A stretch of 64,000 nt of DNA from Macrostomum hystrix (Eukaryota > Platyhelminthes > Macrostomidae). Location of the stretch: NCBI GenBank assembly GCA_950097015.1, contig CATNEN010000039.1, positions 19,771,501 to 19,835,500 of the forward strand, read 5' to 3'. The notes under the pieces are model-generated. The model was not told where the DNA came from, did no database searches, and saw only the letters and a program-made list of their open reading frames with translations. Shown one piece after another: positions 1 through 12,200 of the stretch. How positions within the stretch are numbered: the stretch's first letter is position 1; every line of letters starts with the position of its first letter. Both the position numbers and the translations under genes were made by a program.

Positions 1-13
1 CTCAAGTTTGAAA

Positions 14-297
14 GGGGGTAATTAGTGGAAGAGCGGTCTAACATGTTTTCCTCTCGCACCAAGTTCCCTGAGCTTGCTCAATTCCGTGGCTGTAGCCTGT
101 AGGCACAGTGAAAGTGTACACTGCCTGACGATGAGGGAGTCAGAACAGATGTACACATCGTGTGAGTTTGTGCCTGCAGTTGGTGTCTGAGTACGCGTGT
201 GCTCAGGAGTCAGCGGAATGGGCAGAATTGCCTTCTCGCTGGCTGCGGGTCTAGTGTCGCCAAATGACTCACAGCCCTCCGACAATTATTTTAATTT
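14..297 (+). repeat. tRNA-derived SINE, copy 1 (internally deleted)
   Basis: Head has tRNA box A-like AGTGGAAGAGCGG and a degraded box B; body shares the CTCAGGAGTCAGCGGAATGG segment with the other copies; tail is A/T-rich. The segment between head and the AGGCACAGTG block is missing. Confidence 0.85.
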
Positions 298-2715
298 TTT
301 ATACGCAAGCTTTACAGTACTGACCCTTAATTTTTTATTGGCATCTATGCACACTGATTGAGACAGATAATCAATGTCCATGGCGCTGGTGCATGCCTCT
401 TTAAAAGATAAGCTATATAAAGGTACAAAATTGAAATGTGTTCGAGTAGAAGCGCTGTAAAACTACTTTTTCACTTAGCAATTTAGTTCGTCTTAGTTTT
501 TAACGAAAAGAAACCCTTTGTACCAGTACAACAGACCGACCACCTTCACCTAATGACGGATTAGGGATTATATCAAGCAAAGCGAACCGTTTAAATTTTT
601 GTTTATTTTTTCTTACGCGATTAAAACAAAAAGAGAACCGGGTGAAATAATGAACGGATGAAACGGACAAATGGCCGACATTGTGAAATGGTCCGAGCCC
701 ACACTGCTGTAGACATGGTTGCCTCTAGTCTGTAAGTCATTTAAAAGTTAAGTGAAGCCCTTTGAAATTTTTCAGCTTCATATCTACGCTTAAAAAACTG
801 TTCGGTGGAACACTTGCGATCAGAGGGAAATACGATTTACAACATCTAGGATTAAATGCAAAGAATTAGAAAAAATATTGCGTGCATTTTAATACGTCTC
901 AATAGTGATTATTCTCATTTTCGCTAGTCTAATTCTTTCGCTGTATGGTTGCGCCCAGTCGATAAATGTGGACTGTTAAATAACACGTACTGAAGGGAAC
1001 ATTTTAAAAGCGACATTGTGCGCGATGTACAGATGTAAATTAAAGCTAATAAAATATAGCTTCCGCTGTGCTTTAAAAACTAAAAATGAAAAAAAACAAA
1101 CGGAGAGGTGTGGCTTTAGAAGATTGTTTGGAAAATCAAGAAAACTTTAAGGTCATGTCTATCTGGCGTGCTTAGCGATGACTACTTTTTAATTGATTAT
1201 TAAAACAAATAAGTTTCTCGATTGGGATCTTTTTTTCTATCTAATTTAATCGCCAGAGACACTTCAGGGGACCCTGCAAGACAAGATTGAACGGAAATTT
1301 GATTGTCAGTAAATTTCAAAATAGCTATGTAGAGAGTAGTAAAATATTTCATTTGCTTAAACGCGCTACTTAAAGTAATATCACAAGGAAACCTTAGATA
1401 GAAAGTTTAATCAATTTTTAGGAATGAGTCATGCGCTATTTTTAGAAACAAAGTCATGTGACATGAAACCGGAGAACCGGTTCTCGTCAGCTGTATTTGC
1501 TTGAATTCCAAATATGGTAAAACTCACAATCATGACTCACTAAACAAATATGTGTGACCTAAGTAAACACCCGGTAGTAGAACCGGTTTTTCCCAAAAAT
1601 TTTACTATAAATACAAGCGAAAATCCGAGCTGAAAATTAAGACTCGGAGCGGTCCACCGGACTTCAAAACAGCTTACAAAGAAGAGGACCCATCTCTGAG
1701 GGAAAGACAAGTGGTAAGCGCTTTACTAGGCAGAGTAATTTATTGCTAGCAATCGTTGTTGAATTGAACTAAGTTTACGAGAGCCACATATCGTCGATAC
1801 ATTTGAGAAAGGCCTCCTTGTTTCCTAGGATACATTCCTAGAGGATTATTGATTGATTTGATTTGAGTTATCCGTTATCTTTCGGAGGTAACGAAGAAGA
1901 CGCCTTTCAGGAGGACCTATTAAAGAGACACAAAAGAGAATTCAATTGTTCACCAGGGCGCACGTTTCTATTGTGAATTCGGAGCTCGAGGAAACCGACA
2001 AGTAATCTGATTCGCTCTCGCCATTTATTGGCCAACAGACAAACTCAAGCAGCTGCCAGGAAGACAAAAGAAGACAAGACTACAAAGACTCAAGAAACAC
2101 AGACTTAAAACCTCACGGTCGACCAGAACAAGGAGAAGGAGAACTACCGGACTACTTAAGGAATAAGAAGCAATTGCAGTAAGTGTCACGTGACTGTAAT
2201 AAATTCCTAGGCAATTGTTCCCCATTTCTAGAAGTGGGAGTTTCGTGTGTCTGATCAACACCCAAAGCTCTTCAGCTAAAAGAATGACGGTTTCCGAGTT
2301 AGGTTTTCGTAGTGAAGTTTTTAATTAGCTCGTACTATCCTAAATAGCTTCGTCCAGAAGTATTCAAGTTTAAATCACTGCTCGCACATTTACAAGGGCG
2401 TCAGAGCATTAGCGATAGAAGAAAATAAATATTATATATTTACGTCAAGCAGAAATGATACGGCAAACACAATGGGACAAAATGCATCTATGACAAGCCG
2501 GTAAGCGGAAAGAATAAAGGTGATAATACGAGCGTAAATGAGAGACTAAGCTTGTACGATGACACATGATAAATTTCTGTTTACTCGCATAAACTTTGGT
2601 TAAGCTTGACAGCGAAGTTTCATGCAAGTAATATAGATAGATGAAGTGTGATCTCATAATTTGTTACTTTACATGAATGACAATATACTCGTAATAATAA
2701 ATAATACGAGTACAA
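298..2715. other. No gene seen
   Basis: A/T-rich flank or intron. Apart from the promoter-like block at 1472-1720 I see no exon with family similarity and no long ORF. Confidence 0.6.
1472..1720 (+). promoter_or_regulatory. Possible promoter (AACCGGTT sites, TATA box, splice donor)
   Basis: Two AACCGGTT palindromes (1475-1482 and 1581-1588, Grainyhead-type core) precede TATAAATA at 1606-1613 and a donor-like GTGGTAAGC at 1711-1719. AATAAA follows near 2198. This could be a solo LTR or the promoter of an unseen plus-strand gene. Confidence 0.3.
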
Positions 2716-2839
2716 GATGCGAGATAGCAATTTGAAATTAGCGTCGGCCTGCATATTTCATAGTTTTTTGCGTTCTGTCCATAGTGATAGCCAATTGAAC
2801 TCCACCTTCGGAGGACTTAAAAAATGTTTGCGGACAAGA

Positions 2840-2905
2840 TTTGACCATCAGAAAGTGAGTTGGCAGATGTACACAAATTGTGTGAGTATGCCCAGTCAAC
2901 TGTGA
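2840..2905 (+). repeat. SINE fragment, copy 2
   Basis: Diverged match to the SINE body around GGCAGATGTACACA and TGTGTGAGTATGCC. Confidence 0.45.
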
Positions 2906-3003
2906 AACTCCTATCGCGATAAGAAGAAAGATTATCAGATATTTTCTAGTATTTCTAAGCAAAACGGCAACCACTTCAGGCGTTCATTTGGAAGACCACT
3001 TAC

Positions 3004-3262
3004 CAAAATAGCGCTCCCGTCGCTCCCTATCTGCTATCTGGTGCGCTTGATCGATCATGCTAGACACGGCCTGCGCGAACCCACCTGCTGGCACTGCGGC
3101 AAACGGACTGGCGGCTGCGAATGTCGGCTGCTGATGCTGCCTGTACTGCTGCTGCTGCTGATAATGCGGCGAAGGCGACACTGTCCGCGAATTGGTCGGA
3201 CTCGGGTCCATGTAGTTGTGAAGATTGCCGTGCTTGTACTGTATAGGATTTGGCATATTTGG
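3004..3262 (-). CDS. CaV2 exon 32: distal C-terminal tail, last exon found
   Basis: Reads [20 protein letters not shown], then a Gln-rich and Ala/Pro-rich stretch, then [24 protein letters not shown]. Acceptor TTACAG, donor GTAAGTGG at 3003, one spare base. At least one more exon must follow; none could be identified in 1-3000, so it is probably outside the window or very short. Confidence 0.78.
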
Positions 3263-6200
3263 CTGTAATGTCAGCAGTATAAAATCACATTCGATGCCTA
3301 AGCCTATGGTGTGGCCAGATGTAGCGAAACTGAAAGCAGAGTTCAGTCTGTGGACAGGTGGCAACACACTCGACCAGTCTAGCTTGAAGACACCTTTTTC
3401 TTAGAAACTGAGATTCGGGAAAAAAATCGCGAAAGAAAAAAATCAATTCTGCCTCTTCCCGTTGAAATTTGAAGTAAAATGATTCGCTCGGACGACCTAA
3501 ATTAAATCCTGAATCCTAAATCCAATGAATAGAGGAATTCAGAGAGCGGGCAAAAATGTTTTGCTCCACCAAATTAAATCAGCTGTAACCATTGTGGGAG
3601 GGAGTAAAACAAACTATTTAAAACTGTCAGCCTACATTTGTGAGGAGTTCATGAAAGAAAATGGAGTTTGCAATGAGCTGGCCAGCTTTCTGACGAAGAT
3701 ATCTAGAGTCGTCGCGGCTCGTTCTCAGCCGCAGTGCCTGAGTTCGAATCCTGCTGCTGCTGCTGTTGCTGCTGACGCTGCCAGGGCAGCGAAATCTGCG
3801 CGAATGTCAAACAGCGTCCACATAGGCATTGATGACTATACAGTTCAATTCGTTTTGGCATGTGCCTTGCTTGGGTTTTGTTTTTTAAGTTATAAAATAA
3901 AATGCCATGCACCAACAGACACAGAAGGAGGTGGGGTCCGCTCTGACGATACACTAAAATCTAAAACGCGGACTGACGAAATGGTTATTCTTTTTTACAA
4001 GCACCAAAAAGAGACAATTGACATTAGTTATTCTTGAGAATAACCCGATTGTCTCAAAGTACAATAAATAGACAACCATTTCAAAGCTACGAGTACTTAA
4101 ATTGTCTAGTAACCCGACACCGATTTGCCGAATGATAATTTGGATGCATTTTGTTCCGAATGAAAAAATTAGACAAGCTGTCAGCATACTTTGTCAATCC
4201 TTTGCCAGATTCTATCGTACAACTGAAATAAAAAATAATTTGAGAATACAGCAATTATTTTTACATCTATGAATCACGATTTCAAGTAAGAAATAAACGA
4301 AACATTGCATGTTGGCGCAGCAGGTGTTTCAAGCTACTCACTTAATTTAAAGAAATTATTGAATGTTTGAAAATTTAACGGAAGTCTTTTTAACTAACAC
4401 AGACTACCGTAATGCAAGCTAATAAAAGTAGCGGAAGTTGCCGTAGCTGTAACGAGCGTTAATGTAAATAACGGAAGCTTGTTTAACTAAGGGTAAGCAA
4501 CGAAGGACTGAAATGAACGAAAATTGCTGAAAGTATCGGAAATTACTGCAAGAAATGCTTAAGTTATCTAAACTAAGTGAACTTACTGGAAGTAACGAAA
4601 GCTACCTAAAGTAACGACAGTTTTCCAATGTCACTAATGAAACGCACCTGAGCAGACAGGTTCTCGCCGCGCTCTTTGCCGCGAACCTCTCCGACGCCGA
4701 CCCCGCCGCCAGTGGTTCCGCCTCGACCCAAGAATGAGAAGGCCTTCTTTGCCGGCTCGTGACCCTGCTGCCGGTCGATGCTGCAATTTTATTGTGAATT
4801 ACCGCATTGAGGGAAAGTGCTTTCAGGAGTTTCTTGCCTGTCGACACGAATAAAAAAATGCACAGTCTAAACAATCAATTACGATAAAAAATAATAGGAC
4901 AACAATAAATTAATTAGCTAAATTAATTAAATTTAGTACTGTGCGGACCCCGATTTGGAAAGATTATTACAAGGATTACTAGTGTGCTTGAGTGCTGGGG
5001 ACTCAGTGGAATGTGCAGAGCTGCATCAATAAACTATTATCAGGGACCTGTGGGCACTGGATCCATCGATTAGTGACGGTCGATCTGCAGTCAGCGAGGC
5101 TGAGTCTCACAAAAGTGCAGTGTACTCCTGCCCTGACTTTCTCATTGTCAGGCTGTGTACAATTAACCTTCACTGTGCCTTGGGGTTTGGCCCTCAAGGG
5201 CGTAGATTGCGCGACAAGCCCCTCAAACTAACGTGGCCTCGCTGCGGATTCGAGCTCACGTACATATCAGCTATTTACTAAGCTTATAAAGCAGTTTAAC
5301 AATTAAGAAAATGCGATTAGCTAACGGAAATCAAAGGAAATTAACGTTTGGCAGGCAAAACTAGACAGTGAACACGAAGAACAAGCCGTCAACCGTCTGC
5401 CAGTCACCTTCGCTTCTCCTCATCTGAGGATTGGCGCGCGTTAAGGCTCTCGGTGGATCTATTAACGTTACTGCGCAGCATGTTGTCCATTAGCCTGGCC
5501 AGAGTTGATGCCTGCTTGGCCTAGATTAAATAGGAACAAACACACCAGTACTGACTGTAAGCTGGCTAAACAGAGCCAAAATCCAAGAGGTCAAGCAAAA
5601 TAGTCTTCACCAAACACCCAAGCAGAATTTAATCAACGATTCCCAAAAATACGCTCGTACCAAGAACTAATACGAGTAACAAACTCTGTTAGCGAGTTTA
5701 AACAAATGGCAACAGTTCAATAGTGAAGATCGTACTTCAGTTCGCTTAGGCTCAGTTCGTCGAATGATTCCGATGAGCGAGCACTGCCTTTCCAGTTGAA
5801 CTATAGACCAGTGAATCGATTTTAACAAAAATAATTTAATTGTGTGCGCGTGCTTGAGAAACCTCAAATGAATAATTTTGAAATGTTTCATATCAAATCT
5901 AAATCAAATTACGAAAACTTTGAATTAAACTGTAATCAACTTAAATTTAAAGCTAATTACCACGTTTCGGGAAATCTAAATTGCTAATTAATTCGTGCTG
6001 AACAAATTGTTATAATTGGTGAATTATTATATTATATTATAATTTGTTATAATTATATTCGATTGTTTCAGAAATGACAAGTCAGATTTTTGCGGTAAGT
6101 TTTTGTTTAACAAATAAATGAAATTTAGTGTGAGTAAAGAACGTAGAAGTTTTGATATTTTGTGAAACTTATTTAACTTTTATAGGAAACAAAGTAAACA

Positions 6201-9200
6201 ATATAAAAGAGTAGTTTATTTATTCTATTACATATTACCTGGGATAAAAAGAATCCCCGGTTGCTATTTATATTTAATATCCTTCCTTTGCCAGTTAAAT
6301 TTTGGGGGGACTCACAGTCTTCGAGCACAGACTATTAAATGACCTTGAAGTATACGTTCAAAAAGTTCTCTTAAATTTAATTAGGCTTAGGCTATGGTCA
6401 AGTGGATTGGGTTAGCTGGCTTATTTTTGGTAGAGTTCTATGAAATGTGACAGTTGCAATCTTAGTTTAAGTCCTTGAATAAGTTGTTTCGTTTTGTTAA
6501 TTATTGAGTGCACTTGTCATATAACTTGTCATGCGCCGCGGTGTGGTTGAGTAGCTTCAAGTGATATTTGCTAGTCTTGTTAGTTTCTGCTTTAACTTAA
6601 GTTGTTTTTTGATGTTAGACTTATTAGTAGTGAGAAATCAATTATCTAGAAAATTTTAATTACCGAAAGCAATTGGTTAAAATAATGATTCACAGTTCGT
6701 TATTCGATCAATATTCCTTAATTTTGTGAATGAATGTGAGTAATCGGAAAAATACGAAATGAAACTGAAATTAATCGATAAGCTAAATCATAACAAACAA
6801 TTCATCCGACAATATACGTGGTTCCTCTTTAGCCTTATGGTGAAAGAAAATATCAGTTGTTATAAACGAATAAGACACACTAAAGCAGGAAGAAACCTAC
6901 CCCGCCGTCAAATTTTGATTGGTCGACGTGATTCACGCTGTTTCTATTTTTAGAAAACCGAACTACGTCACTGACAGCTCAGCCAATCAAAAGTTTCAGG
7001 GTGAGTGCCAACAAAATTCGAGTATAAGTCCGTCCCGATGAGCAGAGTTTATAGTTTTCCTAATATTTTTCCCTACGTAAAATATTCCCTAAGCAAATTC
7101 ACACAAGAATCAAACAATTTTAACATAAATTTCACCTTAGAGTAAAGCGAAGGAATGATGATTTGCTTGGCTATTTTATTCTCAGCTTCAAGTGATCAAA
7201 TATGAAATAAAATTAGAAAAACTCTTTGAAAAAAGTAACGAAACGAAGCGACCCGTGCTTAAAAAGCGTTAAATATAAGCGCAAAGATGGTCGGGGCTTT
7301 ATACCTCGTCGGGACTAAGTCTTGAACCGATTGGTGATGGCAGAGCGACTTTAGTTGAATTTACCTGCAGTTACAACGACACAGATTAGGTAGTGACAAA
7401 GATCTATTCTGTTTCAATATTACCTTACAAACGATTCTAAAATCTAGCAGTTTCTTGAGTTCCATAATTGTGAGCTATCTAACAGTTTAAAAGCAATATT
7501 AAGAAAATTTAAGCATATTCAGGGTAGCAAATGCACTAGACTAAAATCGTCTAAAGGTAAAAAAGAAGCCATGAAAATGTTTTATTCAACAAGAGAAAAT
7601 TAATCAAAGGTATTACACTCGAGGCTAAAATCTTCAAGCGGGTCAAAAGCAAGGTTAGCAATAGTGAATGGTACTCGTATGTACACACAACAGTGAACTA
7701 CATTTCACTATTTTAGCCTAATCTTGTATCAATTATTTACACGTTGACTCGATAAAAAATTCTGCCCGCGCTTTTAATATTTCCCCGAATGATTTTTATT
7801 GGTACATGCAATCGAAATCAATATAAAACTTCCAATAACACTTGTTAAAAAAGATTTAGTCGCGCGAATTAAAAAACCATTCGACAGTCTTACCCCGTGA
7901 CCGTGCTTATCCTTGCTGCTAGATTTGAAAGCGCGCCAATTTTCCACGATTAGAAGGCCGGCGTAGATTTTACCCACTGTCATCTGGAACTCCTTCAGTT
8001 CTGGAACAGTTTGATACAATTTGACATTAGTGGCTGCTAGCAAATGTCCACGTCCCGAAAAAGACTGAGGAAAAACATACAAAAACCGATGACCGTTGTA
8101 TGAACATCTCTTTATCTTCGGAAAAAGTTGCTTCACTGGGAGGCAGTCTTCAACAGTAGAAAGATCACGCTATTTTTCCCCTGGGGAAGGACCACGGGGA
8201 TATTTTAAATACCCATTGCCTACTTCACGATAGTTCGCAATCAGAAAGACTAACTTTGAAAGCAATCCGACGTCAGCATTGTTGAGATGTTTAGCGATTG
8301 GTGTCAAAGACGCTGGTGACAAGGACAAGTAAAACTCATAGTTAATCTTAGAGTATAGATTTACTCTGTAAATAAACTCAGTAAAACTTTGCTGTGTACA
8401 AACCTTCATGGCTAATTCATAATGGTTCAGTAATATGAGTCCATCTATCGGAGGGACCATTGTTCTCAGCATCTCAGTCACCAGAATCCCCTCCATTGCC
8501 GTCTGAAGCATCGTCGGCAACCGTCGGACCTTCATCAAAAGCAGTCGTCTTTGAGATGCTGATCGAGTGCTTTTCTTGAATGTCCCGACGGTGGCCGCGG
8601 ATGCTCCAGACGGTGATGAAGGGGACCCTGGTGACTGGGATGCTGAGAACAAAGGTCCTTGTTACTGATTGATAAAGTTTAGGGGGCCGACGAAGTTCCA
8701 TGGTGAAATTTTGTGAGCAGATAAACTATGCCTATTTTTTGGTTTTGCCACATGACACCCCTAAGAAATCGTTTAATATCTCGAAGATGCCGATGTTTTC
8801 GAGGAGCGATCATAAATTTCTTCAACCTAATCTTCAATTAAATGATCCTTACCATCATCTGGTGGTACGAGCTTGTTCAGGCACTTCTTCGCCCGCAGCG
8901 GCCACATCTTCTGGATGCTCTGACGCAGCTCTTCATCCTTTTTGTCCATCAATTCGGCTGCGTCAACTTTGATGCTTAGAGACTCGCGGATTAGCGCAAA
9001 CAGGGTGGTGGTGAAGTGTACGGTGCCATTCTCGTCAACTGGCATGTTCATTCTGATGAGCTTCCGGTACGCCAGTCGGTACGGACACTTCTTGCCGAAG
9101 CCAACGGGCGGCTCCATGTTTCGCAGCATCTCGTACATGTCGGTGTAGCTAATTCGGCCCGTTGCACCGGGATCAAACTCGGCCCACACCCGGCTGTACT

Positions 9201-12200
9201 CGTCCAGGTGGTGCGGCCCCAGTATGGACGAGTCGCGAGTCAAATAATCGAAATTGTCCATGATGACGGCGACGAACAGGTTAAGCATCAGGAATGTGCA
9301 GAAGAAGATGAATGAAACAAAATAGATGTAGGAGATATTGTTGCCGCAGGTGTTTCCAGCGTCGTCTGATGCTGAAGGCGGATTGTCTGGTGTCGACGGT
9401 GGAGTTTGGCATGTCTTGCCGGCTGAGCAGGCCAGCATGATCGTCTGCCACGACTCTCCCGTAGCGCAACGGAATAATAAGACGAGACTTTTTAGAAATG
9501 TTTGAAAATTATTGTGCCGATTGATGTCAGTGTCATTGTCCAGGTTAATGTTGCCGAACACCTGCATGCCGATGATGGCATAGATAAAGAAGAGCATGAT
9601 GATGAGCAAGCAGACGTAGGGCAGAGCTTTGATTGACTGGATGAAGGTCCAGAGCAGGATGCGAATCGTGTAGCCCTGGCGAAGTAGTTTGATCAGGCGA
9701 GCCGCACGGAACAAACGCAGGAAGCCGAGGTTCAGAAAGTTTTGTTGCTGCGTGAGAGGAATGGTTTAAAGTATAATAATAATAATTGCACAAAAACAAT
9801 TTACTTTAAAAAAGTATCGCCTTAAAGCGATATTCCGATACCGATACTCTAAAAGTTATCGGCGATATTTGTTGGTCCGATACCAAAATTTGAGTATCGC
9901 CGATACTTATATCCGATACTTAGTCCGATACATCATTTTTTCTTGTTTTCTGCATCTGTGAAGCCAGCTTAAATAGAAGAAGTATCGCGCGATACCATGG
10001 TCCGATACTGAGAAAAAAAGTATCGAGGTCCGATGCTCCGATACTCAAATGGTACCGGCGATACTATCGGAGTATCGGAGTATCGGACCTGTGCCCAACA
10101 CTGTCATTTGGTAACACTAGACCCTAAACCGGCGAGAAGGCAACTCCGCGGCCATTTCACTGACTCCTGAGCACACACGCACACATATACAGTAGGCAGA
10201 CACACATTCACACAGGTGTGTACATCTGCCTGACTCATAACACAGCTATAGTGTTGAAAAATTGGTTCAAGTACCTGATTTAATTTGACTATTTTGTAAA
10301 TTTCTCAGTTTCAACAAAAAATAGCGGCTATCCTTACCTGTAATCCAGACACCAGAACATCTGTGATGCTACCAATAACAGTGATGAAATCAAATATGTT
10401 CCATCTATCCCGGAAGTAGTTCTGGCAAGAGAATGAAATTTTTGTCGATCATGCTCTTTTTCAATGCTAATTACTCGTAGTTTAAATAGCCACGTGTTTA
10501 TTGGTGTAAAAACTTAATACGTTCTATAATATTGTACATACTCACGTAAAAGATTTTTCCTGAAATGAAACCAGGGTTCCTTATTTGCGTCAATGTAATG
10601 GCAAACAGTCACATACTACTGAGGAATACACTCTCTCCACTCTAATGACGTAATAAGATGGATGTAAGTCTAGGTGGAAGCGAGTATTTTTTTAAATCCC
10701 ACATCTGAATTATCGTTTTCTGAAATGTTATGCAAAAAATCACCAGAACATTAGATACAAATTATGAGACAATGTGACAATGATATAAGTAGTTTAGAGT
10801 GGGACTTTATTAAATTACATACACTGAAACTTGCATTTGGAACAGTTTTATTGTTTGAACAGTCAATTGACACAACAGTGGCAGAGGGCTTCACCTAAGC
10901 ACTTAGTCTAAAAATTCTAACCACAATAACATAGCTTATGTTACAATAGCTTTGCTAGTATGTCATTGTATATGGCAGACAAGGTTACAGCTCATTCTAT
11001 ATCTTGGAAAGTGGTAATTTAAATTTAATCGAGTTAATTAATCTACGAGAAGTTAAGCGTGTCTACGAGTAAGAGCCATTTCTGAATATATTTACTTTAA
11101 CGATTATAAATTAATTGATGTGTTAAAACAACAGTTAACTCATTGGAGTGGAGCTATAGGTGAGTGTAAGGTGAGAGTCGTACTCGTATAGCTAATATTG
11201 TTGATTTGAATTCATCACTTTGACCTTCCAGCTAATGACCTAAGCTGCTTTAACATCTCAGCTTAAATAGAGCATGCACCATAGCACAATGGATCAGTGC
11301 TTGGTTTTTTGTAAGGTAAAACTTGCACCGTTGGAGTCAGGACGTACAAATTGAGACAGTTGGGGGTGGTGGCCAATAAGTCAGGAACACCAAAACACTG
11401 AGCGAAAACTAAAAAAAACAAAAGTGCACCACCAAAAAAAAATTCGCAGCGACCAAAATGTCGCGCCCAGCAGTTGCACGGTCAAGAGCTTCACCTTTGG
11501 TCCGAAGGCCAATATCTTGAGAATGCATTCAACAGAGAACATGACGGTGAATGCGGAATTAAGGTACACCAGGGTACTACAATAGTGCTTGTAGGCCTGG
11601 TGTTCGGGATCTTCCAGACCGTCCAGTGTCTGGCTCTCGCGCCTGTAGTACTGCACAGGCGTTGGCAAGACAGGGAGAAAGGCAAAGATGAATATATAAA
11701 CATATATAGGCTAGCTTGAAAGGGACATGCAAATTATTGAGTTTTACTGATTTCGTGCATCAGTTTGCAGTTAATGAAAATCTTAGGTGCACAAGATGGC
11801 AGCCAGGACTGCTATATAGATTCGCAAGAATGAATTTAGTTTAATAACAATTACTAAACTGCAAGGTTGTTTAAATGTTCATAGCGACGGCACTTAGTCA
11901 ATTTACGCGAAAAAAATATGCATGACACAATTTGAGATATTTCATAACTAATTGGTTTTTCTTACGAATAAAATTACAGTTGATTGAAGTGCAAATCCCA
12001 TGAGTCACAACTGATCCCCTACGATCAAACTAATTCTGTCAACATGGCAACAAAATAATTGATTTAGGAATTAAAAGAAACAAAATCTACTGAAATAATT
12101 CACGAGAAAACTTCATGAACAACTACTTGAGAAATAGTTAGGCTTGAACTGAACTCGTATTAAGCTGTCAAGCAGTCAAGCTAATATTCGTCAAATTAAA

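Noticed and set aside
3525-4037. 170-residue plus-strand ORF
   Set aside because: No family similarity; it overlaps, on the opposite strand, a candidate channel exon and its Ala-rich part is the complement of the CAG run.
8170-8701. Minus-strand ORFs as a channel exon between exons 28 and 29
   Set aside because: Exon 28 joins exon 29 in perfect phase and homology (PPDD-E-LKEF); the ORFs lie in a fold-back element.
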